DNA of 6,081 nucleotides from an uncultured Solirubrobacteraceae bacterium (GTDB lineage Bacteria > Actinomycetota > Thermoleophilia > Solirubrobacterales > Solirubrobacteraceae). The notes below the pieces were generated by a model. It made no database searches, was not told the DNA's origin, and was given only the letters and a program-made list of their open reading frames with translations. The DNA lies in NCBI GenBank assembly GCA_955652215.1, contig CATPAX010000217.1, positions 1 to 6,081 on the forward strand, read 5' to 3'. Within the stretch, counting starts at the first letter, position 1. Every line of letters starts with the position of its first letter. Below, piece by piece: positions 1-5,856 of the stretch. A program made the translations under genes and the position numbers.

Positions 1-18
1 GTTTAAGACACTTCCCGT

Positions 19-106
19 ATGGCTCTGAACTTCGTTGGCTGTGATCGTGCTCAGTTGTTGTTGATGCCGCCGTCGTTGACGGACTGGCTGCCGGAGAACC
101 ATCTGG
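19..106 (+). pseudogene. IS1182-like transposase, 5' exon (residues 1-29 plus first base of codon 30)
   Basis: This is the N-terminal piece of the transposase. It reads MALNFVGCD followed by a stretch containing LLMPPSLTDWLPENHL, which matches the usual beginning of this transposase family (MPP..L.DWLPE.HLAW). The ATG at 19 is the first start after an in-frame TAA at 4-6, although no clear Shine-Dalgarno sequence precedes it. The reading frame is cut after G106. That G joins CG at 2021-2022 to make an Ala codon, followed by TGG (Trp), restoring ENHLAWFVIDAV. The reading frame that runs on to 255 is intron sequence and not transposase. The last bases of this exon (99-106) form the intron-binding site IBS1. 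Confidence 0.75.
99..106 (+). other. IBS1, intron-binding site at the end of the 5' exon
   Basis: Bases CCATCTGG immediately before the intron pair with CCAGGTGG at 292-299 over eight positions, with one G-U wobble. The six bases nearest the splice site (101-106) pair with the loop part of EBS1. This is the exon side of the base pairing that sets the 5' splice site and the DNA target in group II introns. Confidence 0.7.
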
Positions 107-471
107 GTAGCGCCGGGATAAACCGGCATGGAGAAGGAGCTGAAAGGGCTCTATGTCGAAGGAGTAGCGATCCACGATGGCCCCGAGTCATGCGTCGGCG
201 TCCGCGAGGGTGTTGGCGAAGTGTTGACAGGGGTGCGCGCAGGCTGGGCTATTGAGCCTCGAAATTCCTGCATTCGGGGTGCCGACGCCGTCCAGGTGGC
301 GGAAGGCAACACTGTCGCCAGCGTTTTCGCTAGCTGGCGGGGACCCCGCGGGGTCAGGGAACCTGTGCATGCGCGTGATCTCTCCATGCGCGAGAACCGG
401 GAGGTCCCACGGTCGCGCGCTTGTGGTGATGGTTGGGCGGGTCGTTCGGGGAAGGCTGAGGCCGTAATCCC
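107..471 (+). ncRNA. Group II intron RNA domains I-III (non-coding 5' part)
   Basis: These 365 bases hold the 5' catalytic RNA domains and no gene I accept. A small hairpin lies near the start at 112-127 (GCCGG, six-base loop, CCGGC). The EBS1 hairpin is GCC 287-289, loop 290-297, GGC 298-300. The frame from 128 to 475 that begins MEKELKGLY is open, but it runs through the RNA domain and resembles spurious proteins often annotated inside these introns. I could not place EBS2 or the domain II and III helices with confidence. The length is short compared with large IIA/IIB introns. Confidence 0.7.
287..300 (+). other. EBS1 hairpin of domain I
   Basis: A short stem (GCC/GGC) presents the loop GTCCAGGT. 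Loop bases CCAGGT (292-297) are complementary to ATCTGG (101-106) at the end of the 5' exon with one G-U pair. Two further pairs extend the match to eight. Location in a terminal loop of domain I and pairing that ends exactly at the predicted splice site are both expected of EBS1. Confidence 0.65.
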
Positions 472-1964
472 GTGATGGACGATCGTGGGAAGTCAGACGG
501 TCCTGTAGTACCTGCGAAGTTGCCGGACAATGCCCTGGGCGGGGCGGCGGAGATGGTGGAGGGAAGAGGACCGGCCGAGGGGAACGCGGCCAGGGAAACG
601 CGTGCCGGACTCAGATCCGGGTTGGGCGTGTCCAGTGACCTGGATCGCGTGCGCCGAGTGGCGCGGACGGATAAGGATGCGCGGTTCACGGCGCTCCTGC
701 ACCACGTCGATGTCGATCGCTTGCGGGCGGCGTACTTCGCGCTTCGGCCGAAGGCTGCTGCGGGGGTGGATGGCGTGAGGTGGGCGGACTATGGGCTGGA
801 TCTCGAGGCGAACCTTCGCGATCTGCACGCTCGGGTTCATCGCGGGAGCTACCGGGCGAGGCCCTCGCGGAGGGTGTTCATCCCGAAGGCGGACGGGCGG
901 CAGCGGCCGCTCGGGGTCGCCGCGCTTGAGGACAAGATCCTCCAGCGGGCGCTCGTCGAGGTGTTGAACGCGATCTACGAGGTGGACTTCGTCGGGTTCT
1001 CGTATGGGTTTCGGCCGGGGCGCTCTCCGCATGATGCGCTGGACGCGCTCGCGGCGGCGATCAAGACGAGGCATGTGAACTGGGTGCTCGACGCGGATTT
1101 CCGCGAGTACTTCACCAGCCTTGACCATCGTTGGCTTGTGAGGTTTGTTGAGCACCGGATCGCGGACAAGAGGGTCCTGCGCCTGATCCAGCGATGGCTC
1201 AGGGCGGGAGTCATTGAGACGGGGTCTTGGACGGCGTGTGAGGAGGGCGTCCCGCAAGGGGCGTCAGCGTCGCCGCTGTTGGCGAACGTGTACCTGCACT
1301 ACGTCTTTGACCTGTGGGCCCACCAGTGGAGAGGTCGGCACGCGCGCGGCGAGGTCATGATCGTCCGTTTCGCTGATGACTTCGTGGTGGGGTTCGAGTA
1401 CCGGAGTGATGCGCTGCGGTTCTGGGCAGATCTAAGCGACAGGCTCGCGCAGTTCTGCTTGGAGCTCAACGCCGAGAAGACGCGCCTGATCGAGTACGGC
1501 CGGTTCGCCGCCGAGCGCAGACGGGCGCACGGTCGCGGCAAGCCTGAGACGTTCCAGTTCCTGGGCTTCACGCACATCTGCGCGGAGACCAGGAGGGGAC
1601 GGTTCAAGCTCAAGCGATTCCCGACGCGAAACGGATGCGGGCGAAGTTACGCGAGGTCAAGGCCACGCTCATCGAACGCCGAGATCTGCCTATTCCCGAG
1701 CAGGCGCGCTGGCTGGCCACCGTCCTGCGCGGGCACTGCAACTACTACGCAGTGCCCGACAACTACGAGGCGATCAACGCCTTCCGCCAACTGATCATCC
1801 GGCACTGGCTCAAGGCGCTGCGGCGCCGCAGCCAGCGCACCCGGTTGACCTGGCAGCGGATGTATCGCCTCGCGGAACGATGGCTACCTACCGTTCGGAT
1901 TCTGCACCCCTGGCCCGAGCCTCGCTTCTACGCCAAGACCCAAGGCAGGAGCCCAGTGCGTTAA
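472..1964 (+). pseudogene. ltrA: Group II intron reverse transcriptase/maturase, frameshifted
   Basis: This intron-encoded protein would copy the intron into DNA and assist its splicing. The first frame (from GTG 472 or ATG 475) carries residues 1-382 of the reverse transcriptase domain. Visible motifs are GVDGV at 98-102, IPKADGRQRPLG at 137-148, the first catalytic Asp region DADF at 207-210, PQGASASPLLAN at 261-272, the active site FADD at 300-303 (Phe instead of the usual Tyr), and QFLGF at 362-366. After the KR at 1612-1617 the family sequence continues in another frame (PDAKRMRAKL, then domain X, ending HPWPEPRFYAKTQGRSPVR). That is consistent with one missing base, and adding one gives exactly 498 codons (497 residues). 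The uncorrected first frame runs into unrelated sequence and stops at 1794. No HNH endonuclease domain follows domain X. The TAA at 1962-1964 is inside domain V. No good Shine-Dalgarno sequence is seen. Confidence 0.85.
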
Positions 1965-1980
1965 CGCGCACGCTGGGATC
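1949..1980 (+). ncRNA. Group II intron domain V
   Basis: Domain V is the catalytic hairpin of the intron. The lower helix pairs GAGCCCAG (1949-1956) with CUGGGAUC (1973-1980), with one G-A opposition. A two-base CG bulge (1971-1972) follows, as in canonical domain V. The upper helix is UGCGU/GCGCA with a UAAC loop. The AGC triad lies at 1950-1952. My fold is 32 bases, slightly shorter than the usual 34, and the loop is not a GNRA tetraloop. The maturase stop codon lies in the loop region. Confidence 0.65.
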
Positions 1981-2020
1981 TGTGCGGGGGGCCGCCGGCA
2001 ACGGCGGTCCCTACCGCGAT
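1981..2020 (+). ncRNA. Group II intron domain VI with branch-point adenosine
   Basis: GCGG, GGGG and CCGCCG pair back with CGGCGG, UCCC and CCGC around a GCAA tetraloop (1998-2001). Two bases, U2012 and A2013, are left bulged on the 3' strand. A2013 is followed by seven bases up to the splice site after T2020, the spacing expected of the lariat branch point. The intron ends in AT, agreeing with the usual terminal AY. Confidence 0.7.
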
Positions 2021-3440
2021 CGTGGTTTGTGATCGACGCGGTGGCGCAGATGGATCTGTCGGCGTTCTACGCGGCCTACCGGGCTGACGGTCATGGCCGG
2101 GCGGCGTATGAGCCGTCGATGATGTCAATGGTGTTGTACGCGCACGCGACCGGGCAGCGGTCATCGCGGGCGATCGAGCGTCGCTGCCGCCAGGATGTGG
2201 CCTACCGGGTGATTGCCGGCAACTTGTTGCCTGATCACGCGACGATCGCGAGGTTCGTGGTCCGGCACGAGCAGGCGCTGGCTGACTTGTTCGGCGAGGT
2301 GTTGAGGTTGTGTGGTGAGGCGGGGTTGGTGAAGCCTGAGGTGATCGCGATCGACGGCACGCGGATGGCGGGCAACGCGAACTCTGACGCGACCCGTGAC
2401 TTCGGTCAGCTCGCCAGGGAGATCCTGGCCGAGCACAAGGCGACCGATGAGGCCGAGGACGAGCTGTATGGCGATGCGCGGGGTGATGAGCTACCGGAGC
2501 AGCTGCGGACGTCCGAGGGGCGGCGCGAGTTCTTCGCCGGCGGCGAGGAAGAAGCTGCGTGCCGCGGCCGCCGAGGGGTTATCCGAGCCGGGGGCGCAGG
2601 AACGTGTCGATCCGGAGTTTGAGTTTGATGAGGAGCTGATCGTTGCGCGCACGCAGGGCCGGGAGGGCTGGCTGCGGGAGGCCCGTCGGCAGCTCGAGCA
2701 GCGGATCGAGCGTCTGGTGCTGGCGGCCGAGCGGTTGGAGGTCGACCTGGCAGTGGAGTGCCGTGGGAATGAGGCGTACGAGCAGTTCAAGGAGCGCCGC
2801 CGCGCCGTCGGCGGGCGTCGGGTTGGTGGCCCGCCGAAGCCGTATGAGCCGCCCCAGGTCCCGGATGGGAAGGTGAACCTGACCGACCTAAACAGCAAGC
2901 GGTTGAAGGCTCGCGAGGGGTACGTGCAGGGCTACAACGCCCAAGCGGTCGTCGACGAGGGCCAGATCGTGTTGGCCGGCCGAGATCACCAACAACAACA
3001 CCGACTGGTCGCAGCTGGACCCGATGGTAACCGCCACCTTGGCTGAGCTCGAGCGAGCGGGCGTCGCCGGCGGGCCCGAGACCGCGCTCGCCGACGCGCA
3101 GTACTGGAACGAAGAACACATGGACGAGGTGATCGCCAACAAGCACATCCAGGTGCTGATCCCGCCCGACGGCAGCGGCAGCGGCAAGCAACGAGCCGGC
3201 TGGACCGGCGGTCGCTACACGATGATGCGGTACGCGCTCGCCTCCACACTCGGCCAGCAGCCTATACCGAAAACAGTGCAGACGATCGAGCCTGTGTTCG
3301 GTCACACCCGCCACAACCGAGCCGTTACACGATTTCTCCGAAGAGGCAGGACCGCCGTGCGCACCGAGTGGCGATTACTGATGATGACCCACAACCTCAC
3401 CAAGCTACACAGCCACCAGATCGCCACCGTGAGGGCCTGA
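2021..3440 (+). pseudogene. IS1182-like DDE transposase, 3' exon, with two frameshifts
   Basis: This is the main part of the transposase, which would cut and join the element's ends. Joined to the 5' exon, and with two extra bases removed, it gives exactly 502 codons (501 residues), a normal size for the family. The DUF772-type N-terminal domain covers about residues 40-115 (FYAAYRADGHG to IARF). The catalytic triad can be followed: D141 in AIDGTRMAGNAN (2353-2355), D387 in LADAQYW (3093-3095) and E452 in TIEPVFGH (3288-3290). One base is in excess near 2536-2543, where the frame moves from REFFA to ARKKLRAA. Another is in excess near 2975-2979, where it moves from VDEGQIVLA to AEITNNNTDW. 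Just before E452 the expected YRKR motif is scrambled to PIPKTV in this frame but partly readable as YRKQ in another at 3265-3276. It ends at TGA 3438-3440. Confidence 0.82.
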
Positions 3441-3611
3441 AACAAGCCCTCCCGGGGTGACAGCAGCGCTCAGGCCGTGTCCCGGCATCAGCGCCACACC
3501 CAGCGGGCCGGCGCTCACTCCGAGGCCGAAACCTTTGAGCGACAGCCTCCGCGCGTTGCGGGTCTCGTCGGCCCATCGGCAGGAGGCGCGCTTCGAGGCG
3601 AACGGAGGTCC
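3405..3611 (-). pseudogene. Possible coding remnant of unknown function in the convergent gap
   Basis: On the - strand an open frame runs between the stop at 3612-3614 and TAG at 3405-3407, about 68 codons. It contains RWADETRNARRLSLKGFGL and then GVALMPGHGLSAAV. Most codons in this stretch end in G or C, and the composition looks more protein-like than the other frames here. There is no start codon at its beginning, and its end overlaps the transposase gene antisense by 36 bases. I do not recognise the family. It could be a fragment of an older gene cut by element insertion, or chance. Confidence 0.2.
3431..3451 (+). terminator. Inverted repeat at the transposase stop codon, weak terminator candidate
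   Basis: GAGGGC (3431-3436) and GCCCTC (3446-3451) are perfect complements around a nine-base loop that contains the TGA stop. A stem can form in the transcript, but no T-run follows, so intrinsic termination is doubtful. It might instead lie near the lost right end of the insertion sequence. Confidence 0.25.
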
Positions 3612-3612
3612 T

Positions 3613-3666
3613 CAACGAGTGCTCACGACCTGTCCGGAAACCGCCATTCCACGTCTCAACTCGTTG
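3613..3666. repeat. 8-bp perfect inverted repeat just beyond the kinase gene stop
   Basis: CAACGAGT (3613-3620) and ACTCGTTG (3659-3666) are perfect inverted copies separated by 38 bases. The right arm lies seven bases beyond the end of the - strand kinase-like gene. The long spacer and lack of a T-run argue against a simple terminator. It could be a remnant of mobile-element ends or coincidence. Confidence 0.3.
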
Positions 3667-3673
3667 GTCGGCA

Positions 3674-5029
3674 TCAACCAGCTTGGATCGCCTCTAGCCC
3701 GCGGCGGGCCTGCGGCACCCACCAGGCAAGTTCCTCGCGGGCCGAGTCGCGCTCGGCCGGGTTTGGATGGTAGGCGGCGGAGTGGCCGAATACCCAGCCA
3801 TACATGAGCAGTCCGAGGAGTCCGATCAGCTCGTTCGCTCGCGGGTCGTCGTGCTCGCCGCGTACCCGTCGGAAGTCCTCCACCAGCTCGTCGTGGGTAG
3901 CGTCGGTTCGCCATCCGTTGTGGCAAATCGACCAGGCGAAGTCCACAGCCGGGTGTCCCTGGGTCGCGAGTCCCCAGTCAAGGAGGACGAGGCGGTCGTC
4001 GGTGAGTCCGAGCTGCTCGTCTCGCATGTCAGCGTGAATGAGCGTTGTTCCCAGCGCCTCGACGGCAGCGACGAGTGGCTCTGGATGATGGTGCAGGCTG
4101 AGCACGCCGTCGGCGACGTCTGGGTCGACGGCCTCGGCGAAGGCCTCCCAGAAGACCTCGAGCTGCTTGGGCAACAGGTCAAGGCCGGAACGCTCGGACT
4201 CGGCGATCGCCGGCGAGAGCAGACACAAGCGGCTCCGGAGTGGGCACAGGTGCGGGATCTCCTGGCCCCAAAACTCCTCCCACATTTGATTGGCGGCAAG
4301 GAGGATCCTCGAGCTTTCCTCTCGGCTTAGTCGTTGGTGGTCGGACAGCAGGCTGTCGGAGACGTCCTTCATCACCACCCACCACGCCTCGCCATCGCGC
4401 TCGGCGGCAACGATCGAATGATCGATTGCCCCCTGTACCCGGTCCAGCACACCACTTCTAAACAGCAATGCCTCGCGTCCCTCGTCCGCGGTATGACGGT
4501 CGATCCAGTTGGCGCCCGGCACGATCCGCTTCGCCACCAGCCTGGTGCCGTCCGCCAGCACGAGGCGCTCCAGGATGTTGCCCGACCAGCCGCGCGAGAT
4601 CCACGGCTCGTGCACTGCCACCTTGCCGAGGTCGGCGAGGAGTCGCGGATCGAGGCAGACAACGCGGTCGCCGCTTTGGCCGACAGGCGGGGTCCGTGGC
4701 GGTGCCGCATAGATCCAGTGCCGCGTGATGCGCCCGTTCTCCACCCACGCGTACTCTCGCGTCCGCGAGACGCAAGCGGAGGTGATGCGCTCTGCCCAGA
4801 GCTCAAAGCCGGCCGGGTGGACGGCGGTGGTCCACTCCACCAGCTTGGCCCGGTCGCTCCCCCATGTCGCGAGCCAGGCGGCGATCTCAGGTGAGCCGCG
4901 GATCAGATGACGGCCGCCCGGGAGGTTGGCGTCGAGTATCGCTCGCTCCGCGTAGAGGTGGGCGAGCTCGCGCTGAGAGCCGGTCGCGGCAGCGTAACGC
5001 AGCGCCTCGGCTGCATACTGCGCGGTCAC
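3674..5029 (-). CDS. SnoaL/NTF2-like domain fused to an aminoglycoside-phosphotransferase-like kinase
   Basis: This 451-residue protein appears to have two domains. Residues 1-112 look like a SnoaL/NTF2-type cone fold: a helical start (AAEALRYAAATG), a PEIAAW segment, and a final strand WVENGRITRHWIY. Residues from about 125 to 445 resemble the APH/choline-kinase fold. Visible parts are a likely ATP-binding Lys at K167 (LVAKRI), a hinge-like VVMKDVSD at 218-225, the loop HADMRDEQ at 332-339 with putative catalytic D334, and the metal-binding Asp in LLDWG (D351), followed by HPAVDFAW. The usual Asn of HxDxxxxN is Gln (Q339). No signal peptide or membrane segment is seen, so it should be cytosolic. 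I chose the GTG at 5029. It overlaps the methyltransferase stop as GTGA and has GGGAG seven bases upstream. An in-frame start at 5164 would overlap the methyltransferase by 139 bases. Kinase substrate unknown; fold assignment good, activity inferred. Confidence 0.8.
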   Translation of the reverse strand: MTAQYAAEALRYAAATGSQRELAHLYAERAILDANLPGGRHLIRGSPEIAAWLATWGSDRAKLVEWTTAVHPAGFELWAERITSACVSRTREYAWVENGRITRHWIYAAPPRTPPVGQSGDRVVCLDPRLLADLGKVAVHEPWISRGWSGNILERLVLADGTRLVAKRIVPGANWIDRHTADEGREALLFRSGVLDRVQGAIDHSIVAAERDGEAWWVVMKDVSDSLLSDHQRLSREESSRILLAANQMWEEFWGQEIPHLCPLRSRLCLLSPAIAESERSGLDLLPKQLEVFWEAFAEAVDPDVADGVLSLHHHPEPLVAAVEALGTTLIHADMRDEQLGLTDDRLVLLDWGLATQGHPAVDFAWSICHNGWRTDATHDELVEDFRRVRGEHDDPRANELIGLLGLLMYGWVFGHSAAYHPNPAERDSAREELAWWVPQARRGLEAIQAG

Positions 5030-5856
5030 CGCTTCGCTCCCGAGGCGAGCTTTGCCGAAACCGGCAGTTCCAACTTCCCATCGCTTCCTCGGTAGGGCTC
5101 GACCGCGCGCTCGAGCGCTGACATCGTGCTGCGCCTCGCCCCGGCGTCCTGCGCCCGCAGGCACGCCGCCGTCCTCACGCTCGAGCCGAGAAAGCCCTGC
5201 AGGAGATCCTCCGTCCCCGCCACGCGATGCGTTAGCTCCACCGTCTTCACCGCCACCCCGACCAAGCCGACACTCTCGAGCAGCGCCTCGAACTCACCGT
5301 CCTCCGCGAAACGGTACGGGTCCGGCCCCCCGCCCGGGACGACGCTGCGACGGTTCGCGTCCGCCGCCTCGACAGCTTCCATCACCACCCCGATCACCCT
5401 CATTCGCTCCGGAGAATCCCACACAGAGAAAGCGACCCGACCGCCCGATACCAGCACCCGCGCCGCCTCGGCAAGAGCCCGCCGCGGATCGGGAAGGTGG
5501 TTGATCACGAAGCCGCCGACGACCGCATCGAAACAGCCGTCATCAAACGGAAGCTCCTCGGCATCCGCGCGCAACAGCTCAACACCCTGGAGCCTTTGAC
5601 ATGCCAGCTCCAGCATCCCTTCAGCGAGGTCGACCCCCACGACTCTCGCCCCCCGCGCTGCGGCGTGCTCGGCGACATACCCCGGACCCGTCGCCACGTC
5701 GAGCACCCGCCAATCCGAACGGACGCCCGCGGCATCGAGCAGCGGCCCCGCGATCCGGCTGGTGATCGCCCCAACCAGCCCCCCATAGGTCCGGGCCTGG
5801 ACACTCCAGCCCTCCGCCTCGAAGGCCTTGAATACTTCGGCTCCCTCCGCGCTCAT
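5026..5856 (-). CDS. Class I SAM-dependent methyltransferase (UbiE/Methyltransf_11-like)
   Basis: This 276-residue cytosolic enzyme should transfer a methyl group from S-adenosylmethionine to an unknown acceptor. The Rossmann core is clear: motif I VLDVATGPGY at 51-60, the acidic residue D76 at the end of strand 2 (VVGVDLAEGML) that binds the ribose, ADAEELPFDDGCFDAVV at 97-113, and NHLPDPRRALAEAARVLVSGGR at 119-140, the family's usual helix and strand after motif II. The C-terminal third (from about 175) is a variable, substrate-type region. The ATG at 5856 is preceded by GGGAG at a short spacing of three bases and overlaps the stop of the frame upstream (ATGA). Its own TGA overlaps the kinase-fusion start (GTGA), so the two are probably co-translated. 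The class is certain. The substrate cannot be read from the sequence; quinone, natural-product or xenobiotic targets are all possible. Confidence 0.88.
   Translation of the reverse strand: MSAEGAEVFKAFEAEGWSVQARTYGGLVGAITSRIAGPLLDAAGVRSDWRVLDVATGPGYVAEHAAARGARVVGVDLAEGMLELACQRLQGVELLRADAEELPFDDGCFDAVVGGFVINHLPDPRRALAEAARVLVSGGRVAFSVWDSPERMRVIGVVMEAVEAADANRRSVVPGGGPDPYRFAEDGEFEALLESVGLVGVAVKTVELTHRVAGTEDLLQGFLGSSVRTAACLRAQDAGARRSTMSALERAVEPYRGSDGKLELPVSAKLASGAKR
5037..5041 (-). promoter_or_regulatory. Ribosome binding site deciding the kinase-fusion start
   Basis: On the - strand GGGAG ends seven bases before the GTG at 5029, inside the end of the methyltransferase gene. This spacing, with the GTGA overlap, favours that start over the longer in-frame option at 5164. 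Confidence 0.6.

Larger units (their letters stand above)
107..2020 (+). mobile_element. Group II intron (full length, about 1.9 kb) inserted in the transposase gene
   Basis: Group II introns are self-splicing retroelements that return to DNA targets with the help of their own reverse transcriptase/maturase. The boundaries here follow from three agreeing signs. Joining 106 to 2021 restores the transposase frame and its conserved residues. The 5' exon end pairs with an EBS1 loop at 292-297. The 3' end has a domain V-like and a domain VI-like hairpin, with an unpaired A at 2013 seven bases before the terminal AT. The 5' end reads GTAGCG, starting with GT but departing from the common GUGYG. The layout is domains I-III in about 107-471, the maturase frame in domain IV at 472 onward, and domains V and VI at 1949-2020. 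The maturase frame is broken, so splicing would need a maturase supplied from elsewhere. The subclass was not assigned. Confidence 0.88.
1..3440 (+). mobile_element. Degenerate IS1182/IS5-like insertion sequence interrupted by a group II intron
   Basis: This span holds a transposase gene split by a group II intron. The left end of the element is either within the first 18 bases or outside the window. An in-frame TAA at 4-6 precedes the ATG at 19, so the transposase starts inside the window. I looked for a right terminal repeat matching the reverse complement of bases 1-18 after the stop at 3440 and did not find one, so the true right end is unresolved and 3440 is only the end of the gene. Family assignment rests on the encoded protein. 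The frameshifts imply that the copy does not make active transposase. Confidence 0.7.

Noticed and set aside
1..18. Left terminal inverted repeat of the insertion sequence
   Set aside because: The reverse complement of these bases was not found after 3440; only GTGTC at 3476-3480 matches, which is too short.
200..290. EBS2 sequence matching the 5' exon upstream of IBS1
   Set aside because: Only weak wobble-rich matches were found, so no EBS2/IBS2 pairing is claimed.
128..475. 115-codon + strand frame beginning MEKELKGLY
   Set aside because: It lies entirely in the RNA domains at the 5' end of the group II intron and covers the EBS1 hairpin. Proteins like it are commonly annotated by mistake in such introns.
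493..1257. 254-codon - strand frame opposite the reverse transcriptase
   Set aside because: It is antisense to clear reverse transcriptase motifs and is rich in Arg and Pro, as expected of a GC-rich shadow frame.
1606..1625. Programmed ribosomal frameshift in the maturase
   Set aside because: No slippery heptamer and no obvious stimulatory structure were seen, and the transposase in the same element has similar single-base lesions.
3697..3709. GCCCG/CGGGC hairpin as terminator of the kinase gene
   Set aside because: It lies inside the last codons of the kinase-like gene and has no T-run.
3767..4330. 187-codon + strand frame opposite the kinase domain
   Set aside because: It is antisense to the conserved HAD and DWG motifs of the kinase-like gene and shows no recognisable domain.
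5030..5164. Longer start at 5164 for the NTF2-kinase gene (45 extra residues)
   Set aside because: The extra residues are Arg/Gly-rich and come from a second frame of the methyltransferase gene. The GTG at 5029 has a ribosome binding site and a GTGA overlap.
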